From positions 1,798,001-1,862,000 of the forward strand of contig CM022369.1 of the NCBI GenBank assembly GCA_011800155.1: a DNA stretch of 64,000 nt, written 5' to 3'. This document shows, piece after piece, positions 11,271 to 24,415 of this stretch (positions are counted from its first letter, which is position 1; each line of letters begins with the position of its first letter). The position numbers were made by a program, and so were the translations under genes. A model generated the notes under the pieces. That model was not told the origin of the DNA, searched no databases, and worked only from the letters and a program-made list of their open reading frames with translations. Source of the DNA: Flammulina velutipes. Taxonomy: Eukaryota > Basidiomycota > Agaricomycetes > Agaricales > Physalacriaceae.

Positions 11271-14200
11271 TCAAACCGGCACACATTGGGAATAAACTGA
11301 GCATGGCCTGTGAGCTGAAAGCGCGAAGAAAACCGAACGGAGTCTCTCACAATCATTGCTTTTAACGCATTTGAAACCAGATACGCAAGACGTTGGACCT
11401 GTCCAATTGGAACCTGAGTCGTCTCAGCGATGACACGCTCGTGAGTGGTTGAGGACATACCACCACATTGACCATAAGCAGTCGCGATACCCGACGCGGA
11501 CGGGGAGCTCGCAGATGTCGATGAAACGACGCTAGTAGGAACCGTAGTGCTGCTTGATACACTATTCGGTGCAGTAGTACTGACTGGGACTCCAGCGCCA
11601 CTGGCTATGTCACCATAAAAGATACCGCGTCCGTTGGTACCAACATAAACACTATAAGCAGTCGTGAATTGAGAGGTTGGGCATTTGGTCCACTTAGACG
11701 TACCGCCCATAGATTCGAGGATCCGCTGCGATAGAATTTGCACTAGCTGCACCAAATCCATGGCTGGCGTCATTAATCTTGAACCAGCTTGCGCCAGTAT
11801 CGTCTGACCGATAGTATCCAATACCCTCAATATTAGCAGCAGCGTACAGAGCCGGATAACCGCCACTCTATGAATGACCATAAGTTGGCATGGACACATT
11901 GGAATGTTCTAACTAGACACTTACAGAAGCAGGTGCGCCCAAAGCAATACCCCAAGCCTGCGAGACTCCGCTGATAGTGGTGAATGACGTTCCGCTGTTC
12001 GTGGAGTGATACAATCCCTTATCCGTTGAAACCCAGACGTCGCCTGTGACGCTCGGGTTGACAACAATCTTGAATGGCGAGGTTGAGGAGCCCAAAGCGG
12101 CTCTGGCTGAGAATGTATTGCCGCCGTCGGTAGACAGGTAGAAGGACGCATAAGCCGCAGCGTAGAAGACCGAGTTCGCCTTCTTGTCAGACGCAATTAC
12201 GGCTGTGGCTGGCAGGGACGAAACAGCCGTGAACGCATTTGTGTAGTGAGACACCATAACGCCATTACCGTCCGTACGCCACAAAACAATATCAGCATCC
12301 GCTGAGTAGGCAATCTGACCACCTGATAGAAACATCAGACATAGGATGAGAACTATGGACGCGTAGCCTTACCTTGTATATTATCGGCAGCGCCATAGTC
12401 CTGATTCCTAGCCCAACTAATTAGATCTACTCTCATAAAATCGAGTAACAACGTACCAGGTCGCACCTGAGTCGGTGGAGAGGGCAACTTGCTTTCCGGT
12501 CGAGCTGGAGCAACATAAGTCTGGAGCGGTGTTCGTCAGGTATGGATGGATGACCTTACCTGTCACCGGTTCCAACTCGAACGAAATTTGTTGGCTTGTT
12601 GCCAGCATAGTCGATGTCAGACGTAGTTGGCCAAGTCGGGTTCGTAAAGCCAGTGCTTGGAGCAGTATCCATATTATTATGGACAAACCCTAGAGGCACG
12701 AGTTAATCTTTCTGAATTTGAGAGATAGAACTAGCCATACCACCAATGTCACCAACAGCTGATGCGAGATGAGGTCCAGTCGGAGGTGAGATAACATTCT
12801 TCACCGAGGTTTCTTCAATGCCATCGGCAACAGACATCAACGTGATGTTGTGTACAGAGTCCCACTAGCCGAAAGCTTAGTAGCTGACCGTAGTCCACGA
12901 AATAAAATGCACTAACCTTCAGTAAATCCCGGCTGCCGTATATGGTCGCGCCCGTTCCATACAGGAAATGATTAGAATCGAATGGATCGATAGCTAAGCC
13001 TATCATACATGGTCAGGTAGATGGTCAAGACAATCGCGAAGTCGGTCACCCTCCATCATCCAGCCAATTTGAAGCGTGCCCTGTTCAGTGACCGGATAAT
13101 TGGGTCCAAGCCAGGGAGCCAAGCTGTTGGAATACGAGTAATACTTCTCATACGCGCCAGTCGAGCTATAGCCCCAAAGAGGAGTCCAAGATGCACCACT
13201 GTTCGTTGAACGGAATATCTGGCCGTCTGGCCACCACGAATTGAGAGCGGCAACCATTACAGTCCCTGGCTTTTGAATATCGATGGAGAGACCTCCGAAT
13301 CCAAAGTACAAATTCGAACCAGCTACTGGTGTTATGTCCGTCCCTTTGCATCAATCAGCTTACAGGAAGCCAGTAGTCAAATGCAGACATACACGTTGAG
13401 TTGGTGATACTATACTTGTAGACTGCACCGGCCCCGCCATCATATGGCCCCGCTCCGTCGCTGTAGCTGATGTAAAGAGTCTTGTCTGTAGGAGAAATGG
13501 CGCCTTTATGTGGAAGATAGGCAGTCGGTTGCCCGGAAACAGCAGACCCTGTCAGAAATTTGAGGCTTTGAAGGATGTATATGAGGGCTATACTGTCTTA
13601 CAAGTGCTGCCAGCGTTTGTACTGACAAAAATGCTGTTGGAGTCTTTGTTGGCGACACCGACAAATATGCGAGGAGTAGCAGCCCCGCTGGTCCCGGAAG
13701 TAGAATCGAATGTAACCCAGGCGATACCTGAAGATTAGTAGGTCAAGAGATACGCATGCAAGCCAAAGACTCAAGTCTAACCAACAATATCTGAGTTGTA
13801 GCCATTCGTGTCAGATGGGTCGGCAATGTATGTCCCTAGAGAAGCCTGATTGGATGCCACGAACTCGACAGGTAATATTATCCTACCAGCACTGGGGAAG
13901 TTGACGACTTTCGCCCATGTTTTCCCGTAGTCTGTGGATTTGAATAACCCGTTCCCACTTCGAGCCCCAAAGTAAAGAACGGAATTGAGGTTGGGATCAA
14001 CAACAAGACGCTAATTCCGAATTACGATACGTAGAACAATGGCAGGCAATTACTCACCTCTCCCAATCCACGACCAGGCATATTTCCTCCGATTTTGAAG
14101 GGAAGTGCAGACGGTGTGAAGGTCTTTCCACGGTCAGTCGACACTAGTATGTTACCATTGTTGGGGTCCCAGGAGTTCGTATACATGCCAGTAGCCTGGT

Positions 14201-14613
14201 AAAGGGATTAGGACGGAAAAGAAAGCGAAGCCTGACTATATTAGTATATACCAAATAGAGGCGATTGGGATCCACAGGATCAGTGGCAAGTGCATCGACG
14301 CCCCAGTAATTCCAGCGAGCATCATCAGCATAGTCAAGAAGAGGAGTCCAAGTGTCATCAGCGTTCAACTTGTACGCTCCTCCGATATCTGTGCGGACGT
14401 ATGCAAGACCCTGCCAATGATAAATGAGTACATCACGCAAATCAACGTGGTAGTCGTCAAGACCTTCTCCTTTGGGTTAAAGACTATGCCTGGGACGAAC
14501 CCGCCGCCACCACCAATTTTGACATTCTTCCAACTATAAACCTGTGGCGTGGCGGCACAAACCACAGGAAGTACGACAGCAGCAAAAACACTGAAGGCTG
14601 CCAGGCGTGCCAT
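11271..14613 (-). CDS. secreted GH74 xyloglucanase with C-terminal CBM1
   Basis: Hydrolyses xyloglucan outside the cell. A signal peptide (MARLAAFSVFAAVVLPVVCA) is followed by YSWKNVKIGGGGGFVPGIVF and, after an intron, YVRTDIGGAYKLNADDTW, the first blade of the GH74 beta-propeller with its catalytic-region TDIGGAY. Repeated propeller blades follow (GLYHSTNSGTSFTTISG, QIFRSTNSGASWTPLWGY, ASFYLSTDGGNTFSARAAL). Near the end a Ser/Thr-rich linker leads to a CBM1 cellulose-binding module: YGQCGGSNWTGPTSC, then CVKSND and FYSQC after the last intron, with the expected Cys and aromatic residues. The last intron has two usable acceptors 11 nt apart; I chose the one giving NDFYSQCVPV. More than ten small introns occur. 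It is convergent with the LRR gene and divergent from an unknown gene. CBM1 is a fungal lignocellulose marker. Confidence 0.95.
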
Positions 14614-15245
14614 CTGCTCGAATGGTGCTACCGTCGTGTTGGGAGAGATGCTAAATACCTAGCGAGAGCATCCGACATATTAGCGGTGGTCCGTCACGCC
14701 AGTCCGACAATGATGCGATAAGAAGTCTTTTTACGACAAGAAAGGGCAAGGTACGTGGAAGAAGACTTGGAAGAGTAACGATATTGCACATGGCTCGTCA
14801 GTCGACCAGAGGATGTAGGCGAGCAGGTGTTCAGCTATAGTTCAGCTAGCAGAATTTATGCTGATCACATGTGGTTGTCGGTAGACAGGTGGCAAAGGAA
14901 AGGCGTCAGACTAGGGAGGAATATCGGTGCGCATGCTAACATGAGCTTGGCTACAATAGCCGGGCCGGTGAGAATAGAGACAAAGCTTGATCCACGCGTA
15001 GCGCATCTCAAACACGGTGACCAGACCAGCTGGCTTGAGCATTGAGTACCTAAATACTGTCACCAGAAGCTCGCAAGAACATGGTGGTCGGTGTGAACGT
15101 CGCGGCAAAAGCCGAATGGAATCAGCCCTCATTGCAACCATACCAGAATACACCGCCGCCTCAAGGCGTGCAGCCTCTCTTTCCTTTGCGCCGCATTACA
15201 GCATACTTCCACGCCTTTAATATTTTCAATTCTGCTATAACAATA
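14614..15245. other. intergenic: promoter region of the xyloglucanase and of an unknown gene
   Basis: A 632-bp divergent gap, one of the longest in the window, as might be expected for a carbon-regulated secreted enzyme. On the reverse strand a TATTTA element lies about 45-50 bp before the GH74 start (around 14656-14662). I found no convincing coding exon. Confidence 0.5.
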
Positions 15246-16254
15246 ATGTCTGTTCAAGCTAGACTTGATCAAGCCTTCACAAGCTTCACATCCGATGCCA
15301 CTCAATCGTCCCCTCTCGCTCATACTGGACACTGTGAGGCATGGGAACAATGCGTCCTTCGTAGTCCTCTCAGCGACAAGCCCTTGAACCTGGTACGCTT
15401 TGATTAATTTGACTCGCCTATCCCAAATTCTAACATCCCTCCAGTCAATCTCCCCGTCGCAGCCGGTTTGCAAGGACGCGAAGTTCACTTCAGCCACCTT
15501 TCATCCTTTACCACCTCTTCCTCCTCTATCATCCTCCCTCGATTTTGCATTCCAGTCCTTCACATTCTCCCCTATTCACCCATCCCCATGCACCTCACCA
15601 CGCCCGTCTCCGTTGAATCTGACACCCTTCAAATCGGAAGTTACGACCAGGACACATCACACTCCTACATTCCAAATCCCTGCTTCTCTCAGTCATCCCA
15701 ACAGTCCCTATGTCCCCTGGGAATCTCCTGTTCGTCATGAATTCATCCGTCCGTCCACTCCTACCTCCATGCTATCCGCCTATTCACGACACTCGTATTC
15801 CCGCGATGGCGCTCGCGCGCCTGAACCTCCCGAGTCTACGCACCTGCGTCGTACTGGTCGAGTTTTGAGGAAGATGTCAAAGAGCATTCACAACATCAGA
15901 CATTTGTTGAAAAGCAAGATGGCCAAGGTTGTTGCTCCCGTCAGAAAACGACATTTGTCTATCGTGGACACGTCCTCCATCCCTTGCCCGAGCATACGGC
16001 GTGTGCCTTCGCCGTCTCCATCCGATGCGATATCCCTTAATTCTGTGAATTCTAATTCCCTTGCGCAGTGGCTAGATAAGCGGAGACGAGAAGCAACCGA
16101 ATGGAGTCGTCGTTCCGTGTCGCTGGACGAGTACGACCGTGCAGGTAGTTGGATCAACCTATCTAATGATCTCGATTCAACTCACCACATGGTGTCTCCA
16201 TCTCTATCATCACGTCGTTCTTCTGTGCATACGTCTATAGGACTCTGTTCATGA
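15246..16254 (+). CDS. hypothetical Ser/Pro-rich protein
   Basis: I do not recognise this protein. Two exons join in phase 0 across a 52-nt intron (15393-15444) to give about 318 residues. The N-terminal 50 residues are mixed and could fold as a helix (MSVQARLDQAFTSFTSD). The middle is Pro/Ser/Thr-rich and probably disordered. Around residue 200 there is a basic, helix-forming block (MSKSIHNIRHLLKSKMAK followed by RKRHLSIVD), and near the C-terminus WLDKRRREATEWSRRSVSLD. Several RRxS-type sites could be kinase targets. It has no signal peptide or membrane segment. It is divergent from the GH74 gene; no function can be inferred from that. Confidence 0.65.
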
Positions 16255-16737
16255 CCTTTACGCTCTTCTATCGAATACACAACACCCTAATTTATCGTTA
16301 CAAGCCTTACTTTATTAGATAACTCATCGCTATCAAAGTAATATTATATTGCAAGCCCTTGAGCAACACTTGTGGCGGTCCAGAACAACTGATTGATCCT
16401 TAGAGATAGCGGCTGCGGGTGGGGATAAGGAATCGGGAGACCGTCAAGGGGTGGACTGGTCTCGATGTAAGTGCGCCACAAGTTAAGCCCACAAGGCTCA
16501 GGCGTTGCAGTCCACATTCTATTATTATCATTATAGTCGCAAGTCACCCATTCAGAGGGGTCTGAAACATTCGCATAGGAGCGTTGTTGAGCATGGGGAA
16601 GCATGGGGATTGTCGGCGGGTACTTATGGTGTCGAGCATGTGACAAAAGTGATCGATCACTGACCCGTGTCGGACTTGAATCGGTCCCACCAGCGCGTTA
16701 TAAAAAGATTTTTTTTTCCGCTTTGGTTTACTCAGTC
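16255..16737. other. intergenic region upstream of the permease
   Basis: 483 bp between the unknown gene and the amino acid permease. It contains the permease promoter with a clear TATA element. A reverse-strand open frame (16344 to about 16600) would encode an unrecognised peptide of fewer than 100 residues; I do not support it as a gene. Confidence 0.5.
16699..16706 (+). promoter_or_regulatory. TATA box of the amino acid permease gene
   Basis: TATAAAAA stands 32 bp before the permease ATG, preceding a T-rich run. Position and sequence fit a TATA element with a very short 5' leader. Confidence 0.55.
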
Positions 16738-19221
16738 ATGTCCGTCGACGAAAAACACGCATCTGTACCGCCCGTACACGAAAAGAATCATGGTGTCACT
16801 ACAGACGTCGAATCCGCCAACGAGCTTCCTCCGTCAGAGTTTGTGGCATCTGGAACGCTCAAGCGACAGCTCAAAAATCGACACATTGCAATGATTAGGT
16901 ACGACGAGAGAAATATTATCTATATTTACGATTGAATTCACACTTCTGTCCTCCAGTATTGGAGGTAAAACTATTCAATCGTCTACCTTTCCAACCCGAG
17001 CTGAATTTAGACTGACAAGGCGTCATTGGGACTGGACTGTTCTTGGGTACCGCCAACTCCTTGCGCAATGGTGGACCTATTGGTAGGCCTAATCGGTCTT
17101 TGACCGTCCCCCCCATCTGACTTAACGGAACTCGCCAGGTTTATTGCTCGGTTATGTTATCCTCGGAACTATCTGTTGGAGTGTGATGGTATGCTACCTT
17201 GAGACTCTGCTGTTTATCTGCTCAAGCACATCTCCAGGTTTCTCTTGGAGAGATGATAGCTTTTCTCCCCATTGCTGGAGGACACATCAAACTGGCAGAA
17301 CGCTTCGTAGATCCGGCACTCTCGTAAGTCCATCTTCATCGGAACGCAGTGGGATCCCGGCAGCTCATATCGCTCTAGATTCACTATGGGTTGGAATTAT
17401 TGGTATAACTGGACCATCATCTTACCTGCTGAGCTGAGCGCATCAGCCATCATCATCAATTATTGGAACAAGTCCGTCAACAATGCAGTATGGATATCGA
17501 TCTGCATGGTCGTGGTCATCTTTATCAACATGCTGGGCGCCGGTATGGCTACATTTCTCCCCATGCACTGTAAACCCACTCATGATCGTTATTTTCCCCC
17601 AGGTGTTTATGGGGAAGCTGAATTTATCTTTGCGTGCGTCATAAGCGTTGAATCTACAAATTCCTAAAAATAACTCTACGTCAGCTCGATCAAAGTCATC
17701 ACGATCGTGGGGTTGATCATCCTTGGCATTATCCTCGACCTCGGTGGTATGTCTGAATTTGCTTGCTGTTGCTTTCCAGAATCTCAATTATCGATCAAGG
17801 TGGTCCAACTCACGACAGGATTGGGTTCAGATACTGGAAAGATCCAGGTCCATTTGTTCAATACAATGGCATTGGCGGATCCAAGGGACAATTTTTAGGC
17901 TGGTAAGGACGCTCCTATTGCCAAGTGCGCGACACACTGAACCCGCTTGTCAGGTGGTCAGTCATGACACAGGCTGCCTTTTCATTCATTGGCACAGAGA
18001 TCGTTGCAGTGAGTGATGCCAATTTGTCGTGACAGACCAAGATGGAATACCCCCTCCTAGATCGCAGCTGGGGAGGCTAAGAACCCCAGAAGAAACTTAC
18101 CGAAGGCTATCCGACGAGTCTACGTTCGTATCCTACTTTTCTACATCGGTGGTATGTGCATCAATTCTCCCAGTCAACTTCTAGTTAATTCTATTACTTA
18201 TCTAGGAACGACTATCATCGGTCTTCTCGTACCATCCAACGACGACCGCCTTAACCTGGCAGATGGTACCGCGGCATCATCTCCATTCGTCGTGGCCATT
18301 CAGAATGCTGGTATCCGTATCCTCCCATCAGTCAGATTGATTTCTTCTATTGCCAGTCCAATGCTGATCTTGGGACAGATAGTTAACGCTGCTCTTTTGA
18401 CGTCTGCCTGGTCTGCTGCCACCAGTGATCTATACACAAGTTCTCGTGCACTATGTAAGCCACATCCCTGTTACAACCGATAGATATTTATCACCATTTC
18501 GCAGTCGGTTTGGCTATGGCTGGTAATGCTCCCAAAGTTTTCTTGAAGACAACTCGCAAAGGCCTCCCTTACGTCTCTATCCTTTTCTGTTCCTTGTTCT
18601 CTGCGCTGGCATACATGGGTGTGAACGAAGGTGCCGGAAAGGTTTTTAATTGGTTCGCAAACATGACTGCAGTGAGTTAATCTACTTCCTGCCTAAGTAA
18701 GATACCCACATCCACAGGTCGCTGGCTTAATGACGTGGTTTGGAATTTGCATCACCTATCTTCGGTTCTATGCTGGTATGAAAGCCCAAGGACGGGACCG
18801 TAAAACCATGCCTTTCGCGTCTGCGACGCAACCGTTCGCTGCTTGGTATGGCATGATTGCTTCTTTTGTCATCTGCTTCGTAAGTTTATATTCACTGCAC
18901 CAATGCTTTAACCGTCCTGACCTTGATATGCAGTTTAGTGGATGGTCCGTCTTCCTGGAGGGTAATTGGGATCAAGCGACATTCGTCACAAATTACTTCC
19001 CCCTGATGTTGTTCCCCGTCATGTACATCGGTGCCAAGTTTGTCTACCGGCAGCCTTGGGTGAAGCCTAAGGATATGGACTTCGTCACCAACATCGCAGA
19101 GATTGAGGCTGAAACGTAAGTTAACCATGGCATTCCAGGACCTGTACTAATTTCCATTATCAGATACGATGAACCAGAACCAAGGAACAAGTTCGAGGCG
19201 TTCTGGGCATGGTTGATGTAA
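16738..19221 (+). CDS. amino acid permease, AAT/APC family
   Basis: A plasma-membrane proton-coupled amino acid importer of the yeast amino acid transporter type. After a cytosolic N-terminus of about 45 residues comes KNRHIAMISIGGVIGTGLFL, the TM1 motif with the broken-helix GxGxGLF that binds the substrate backbone. TM2-TM3 follow (LGEMIAFLPIAGGHIKLAERF), then GWNYWYNWTIILPAELSA, FIGTEIVAIAAGEAKNPRR, TSAWSAATSDLYTSSRAL and LFCSLFSALAYMG. About 12 membrane segments are expected, and the C-terminus ends FEAFWAWLM. More than ten introns of about 50 nt are needed, some between very short exons. The Pro/Gly motifs and length of about 545 residues are usual. It is convergent with the RhoGEF gene (215 bp between stops). 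The exact substrate cannot be told from sequence. Confidence 0.94.
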
Positions 19222-19436
19222 ATATCTCAATGTAATGAATCTCTATAAATCGCATTCCTCCTGATACAATGCATATACATATCTCACAGCCTCGTTAAGT
19301 CGAATAGTGAATTGTAAACTGAATACAGACCAACTGAAACTGAATATGGGTGAAAGACGAATGAGTGTGCAGCAAATGATAATATACTAGAATGCCGAGT
19401 GATGAGCAACGAGAAGTGAAAATAATGATCTTAGAT

Positions 19437-22400
19437 CTAGGTCTTCGATGCGGGGATATGGAGGTTGATTGCTGCAATGGGCCGATGGTCAATCTTCGCT
19501 CATGAGGGCAATAGGTTCGACGTACCTCGGAACCAGTTTAGCGCGTCGGACGATGAGGGAGCTTCGAAGTACAGTATTGCCTTGTTGTCCACAAGGCGCA
19601 ATGCTGAGTAGAAAGTAAGAAAAAATCACAAGTTAGGCTGTCGGACAGTTTACCGTTGCCGTGAACTATGCTTGCTGGCTGAGGAAGAGTCTGCATGCGA
19701 AGAACTGCCCAGAGGTCGACGTAAGAGCCAGGATCTTGCCCTTCCGATGGGTCCCGACATAGAACGAGGAGGTCGTTGCACAAAATTCCCACCAGCGGTC
19801 GAGGTGTTAATTCTGGGGCTAAGCAGTCCACCTGAACGGAGGACGCGTCACCCTGTCCATTGATAGCCTCGAACGTGACCACGGCCTTGCGGACTACTCG
19901 CGTAAGCAAGAGATTTCCGTCCATTATGAGGCGTCTGTCACGATGATAAGCCTTCCGTATAGTTCTTGATATCATATACTCACCGATGAGGTTGAACCAG
20001 TGGGCTAGGGAATTTGCCTCGAATTCTAGATTGCCATTGGACTAGTTTCCGTCGTCCTTCTGTCTCACGTTTTCCCTCATTCATGTTGTTGGCCAGTAAT
20101 GAAATCTCCGCCAAAGCTCGATCCAGAGGATCTTCTACCATCTCGTAGCTTGGTGGTGTGCTGCGCAATAATTCCTCTAGCTAGAGTGGGATTTAGTCAA
20201 TAGTGATGTGAACACAAAGCCGAACTAACCAGGAGACGATACCGAGGTATCCGTTGTACCGGAAGAAGAAGGTAGCCATCCAGATTTAACTGAGAATGTC
20301 TGGGGTTAAGCCTACACCTCTTCAAATACTGCCTTATCCTTTTGCGTTGACTGCTAGAAAGATTTGCTACGCCAGCAGGGCCAACGTTGTTGTCCATGAC
20401 ACCAGGAGCAGATACCGCGGACATGGTCAATCCAAACCCGACAAGCTGCGCCGTACTGGAGGACGGAGACATCGACGAACCAGGGCTTGAGCTTCCCAAA
20501 ACTGGCTGTCTATCAGAGGTCCAGTGCTTCACTCTTTGCATCGCGTTGTCAAAATTGCTGGCAATTTGTGTCAGAAAGATGACCTTCGAAAGGAAGAGAA
20601 CGGCTCACTTGATATAACTTGAGTACATCTTCATGAAGGCAGCGTGCTTGACGAAAATATTGCCCACGGCTTTGGCCACGTTCGCAGATATTTGACCATC
20701 TGTGTCAAAGCTTTTGTCCTGGGTCGGCTTCATGAGAGGCGCAGCGGCCATCTCGAGAGCAGGCAGAAAGCTGTCTTTGTGAAACGAAAAAAGCGCGTCT
20801 ACCCCATTGAAAACAACTTTCCTCTCCGATGGGGGTACGATGGTATCCTTGGATCCTACTCCGGAAATCAGATTGACGGGTGCACATCCAGGTTTTATGT
20901 AGATATCCATGAGTTCTTGAAGGCCCTTGACGTAAGTCCGCTCCGTTCTTCATATAGTTGTGAGAGAATGTAGGCCAAACGGGAAGAAACAAGCTCACGT
21001 TACAATTTCACGAACCACCATGGACCGTTTCCCTTTGTCATCCTTGTAGACTCTCTCTTCCGAAGACCCGTTGCTGTCAGTGGTTGCAACACTCAGCGTT
21101 TGAAGCGAGCCCCCACTTCGTATGCCCGCTATTGATTCCCGTGAACGTAGCTGGCTCGCTTCTGAGGAAACAGCTGTTGTACCGCTCAGAGCCAATGATA
21201 CTTCTCGTCCTCCATCGACAAGAGTCGGTCGACGAGAACGTGTCGTGGGCTCCTCAAACGCTGGACTTCCCCCAGGAGGTTGACTCGACACAGCAAGGTC
21301 GTTCATGTCTTTCAGGTACGCCATCACTGATCGTAGTGCTCGCATATATGCATCTCTAGCCCTTTCTTCTTCGCGACGGCGAAGTTTATCTGCGTCAAAG
21401 ACAGGACTTGGTGTCCTGACGCGCGATTCGATATCCTCATCGTTCGTCGCAGTGACGCCCGGAACGAAGGTCGATGCTTCAGGTATGTTGAGCGATATGG
21501 GTGTGTCAAATGGTAAGAAACTGCGACGTTTGCTAGCCCGTGGCATGGGAGAGGGAGGTGCCAGGAGATTGGACGAAGGATTGGGAGGTATTGCAAGCAT
21601 CTCTGGCTTTGCATGAGCTTGCATTTGGGGGGGAGATTGAGGAGGAGACATCGGTGCAGCGACATCTAGCATTCCGGTTGTTGAAAATCGCACATCAATT
21701 TGAGGTGATCTGGCTGTGCGCTGAGAAGGTGGTGTACCGCCAGACCGTGTTGGTACCCTAACAGGAGGATCCACACGTATCTTCCCCATGGACATTTTCT
21801 TCAAGAACCCCCATCGGCTAGCCTTGTCTTTGCCATGTCGCATCCGTACTGTAGCTTTGAGGTCCACATCATCTTCCACCCTCTTGGGCGACGAAGTGCT
21901 GCGGGGAGCGAAATGCATGGGTTCTTGTTCTTGTTCAAGGCGACTTTCCTCGTCTTCAGAGATGTTGTCCCACAGGGAACCGGTGAGAGGTGGTCGAGAT
22001 GGACTTCCCAATGCGGTCGCCGGACCAAGACTGGCGAACCTCTTCGCTTGCGGTCGAGAAGAAGAGTCCTGTGGCGCCAGAAGATTAGAGCTGGAGGCAG
22101 CATATTGGGTCAGCGGGGGGCGGCTAGGTTCTGCTTGAGGTGCTGATTTCCCACGTCGCAGATCACCGGCGCTTTTCATTTTACGCAACTCCCGATCACC
22201 AAAGTATCCTGAGTCTTCGGGCTGCAAGGTATCTGGCGGTGACTGCAGGTGAGCTCCTTTGGGCATGTTTCCGGTGCTTTTCACTCGTGATTGCTCGTAG
22301 AAAGAGCGGTTGGGAGTCGTCCTTGTCCGTACCAATGGTTTAGCGCCAGCAGTGGACGCGTCGGGTGGTATAGCGTGAGAAGGTACCGATTCAGAGCGTA

Positions 22401-24415
22401 AGGGAGGCGCGTTAATAGGAGTGATGGTGTAATCTTCCTCCTCGGGGGAAAGAAATTGTGTGTGTGAAGCAGCGCTAGGCGGAGCGGAATCGTCATCGAC
22501 GTCCGTTCCGTCAGTTTCGGTTTCGCTTTGACCGTTCAGGCTAGCGGATGGAAGGGGGAACATGGGTGTTGAGGGCGGGTACATGGGGGTCATTGGCATC
22601 TTCGCCAGTAATGGTTCCACCAACGCCTTCCACGGGCCTTGAAACGGATTCCCATCGACGCACAGTGTTTGAAGAGCAGGCAAAAGGCAGAGCCAGCTGG
22701 GTAAAGCGTGCATCTTGTTTCTACGGACGCTGATTGTATGAAGTTTGTCAAGATCGACGAGAGTGTCGGGCAGAGTGCTGATGCCCGTTGCGTCAGCAAT
22801 CAACACACGGAGGTTGACGAGGTCGGCAAGAAAGACTGGTAAAACGCGCAATGGGTTTGAAGCGATGTTGAGTTCTTCCAGATTATCGCAGTAAGCAAGG
22901 ACTGGGGGAAGTGCACCAAGGAAATTGGCTGAGATATCCAGAGCGAGGAGGGAGTGAGAAATAGCAGGGATATTGGTGGTAAGGAATGCCGGCATTGCGT
23001 TTGAGTTGTTTGAAGACCCTATTAAAAGATGGGTAGTCCCTGCTCTCCGTGTTAATAGAATAGAACATGAGCAGAATAGAGGCAGACCTGGTTCCACAGA
23101 AAGCTGCGACAGCGTGACACTGTCCCCCTGGACAATCAATCCCCGTCCTTCGTCGGCTATAACTGCTGCTGAGGTGCGATCATGGTCATCCTCATCTTCG
23201 TATTCATCATCATCAAGATCTGTATCTTCCTCGCTGATGCCAACTTCGTCCCTTTCGTCAACGGTGTGCCAATCCATGTCGAAGCTGGGTTTCTCATGTA
23301 ATTTGGAAGCGTATAGGTCGTGACTGTGTGAAGGATTACTGTTCCCGATGGAAGATGAGCGGGAGCGAACGCTGCCTTGTGACCAGCGTGAACGATCTAT
23401 TGGTGCGCGGGAGTGCATGCCTTGAGTTGATGAAGATGAAAGTGCATCATTGGCGAGAAGCTGAACGACAGCATCAGACGTGATTCCCACCCCCACGGAG
23501 GCTTCATCGTCGCCGGACGCGACGTGGACATGTCCAAAGTCTCCTGACACTAGAGCACTGCCTGAATTGGTATATGCTGACGATCGCGTTGATGCAGAAG
23601 ACGAGTCTGCGGAAGAAAGGCCCGGTGGAGAGGGGACCATATGGTGTGGCGGGCGGAAGGGATACGGGTCTGGGAATGACGGGCTGGCTGAGAGTAGGGA
23701 CTTGGACGTAGACCTAGAGAGAGAACGCGATCTGCCAGCCTCGAAGGACGGCTCTCCTTCGGAGGCGGAGCGAACGAGAGGCGATTGTCCGGGAGAGAAA
23801 TACGGCGAGGCGGGAGAATTAAGCGATACCGTCGATTCTGAATTCGTTGACTGTAATCCAGGTCGTGTCTCCGACGAGAAATGCGACCAATGGTCGTCGA
23901 TAGGAGCGCTCGAACTGTGCGTAAAAGCTCGCGCTCTCCATGCTATCCCGTTGTTCATTGACGATGGTGGCGCCAGCAAAGATGCTGCATGGTCGCGAAG
24001 GTATCTGTCGTCGTAGTCTGCATCAAGGCGTTCAATGAGTGACTGTAACATGGAAGATGGGTGCAAAGACGAAGGAGGACATGGGCCCAAAGGGGTCTAG
24101 TTATCCAAATAGGGAAACATCCAAATAGCAACGCTGCCAACGTCTGCATCCCAGTGCTGTCAACGGACTCACCTAGAGGCCCGTTATGCTCTTCTGTATC
24201 CAAGTCAATCCATGATCTCCGAAATAAACCCTCCTGGGGCGGCATAGGCGGTAACGGCTTGTCCAAATTGACACGGCGGTGTCCAACAGCTGGATTAGCG
24301 CCCGTTGACGCTTGCAAAAAATCTGAGTGTGATGGTTGACGTCGTAGAGTGCTTTGGTCTTCCCTGCACCGATAAATGAATTTTACCCAACAGGAGGAAC
24401 GGGGAAGACTTACAT
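19437..24415 (-). CDS. large LRR-RhoGEF (DH-PH) protein
   Basis: A predicted guanine-nucleotide exchange factor for a Rho-type GTPase. From the N-terminus: NLDKPLPPMPPQEG and a long Ser-rich disordered region; leucine-rich repeats near 22650-23000 (LALDISANFLGALPPVL, NLEELNIASNPLRVLPVFL, LRVLIADATGISTLPDTL, LHTISVRRNKMHALPSWL); another long disordered stretch; then a DH domain whose signature helix reads LLLPVQRIPRYRLLV (about 20235-20285); and a PH-like domain ending ILYFEAPSSSDALNWFRAI and INLHIPASKT. The total is near 1,450 residues. The only ATG in frame before MEDQSTLRRQPSHS would be made by splicing: AT at 24415-24414 joined to G at 24363 across a 50-nt intron (24364-24413). An alternative is initiation at the Met in PPMPPQEG. 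The 3' end uses a last intron giving FRAINLHIP. Confidence 0.85.

Noticed and set aside
16344..16646. Reverse-strand open frame of about 100 codons before the permease
   Set aside because: The first ATG is well inside it, there is no similarity to a known family, and it overlaps the permease promoter.
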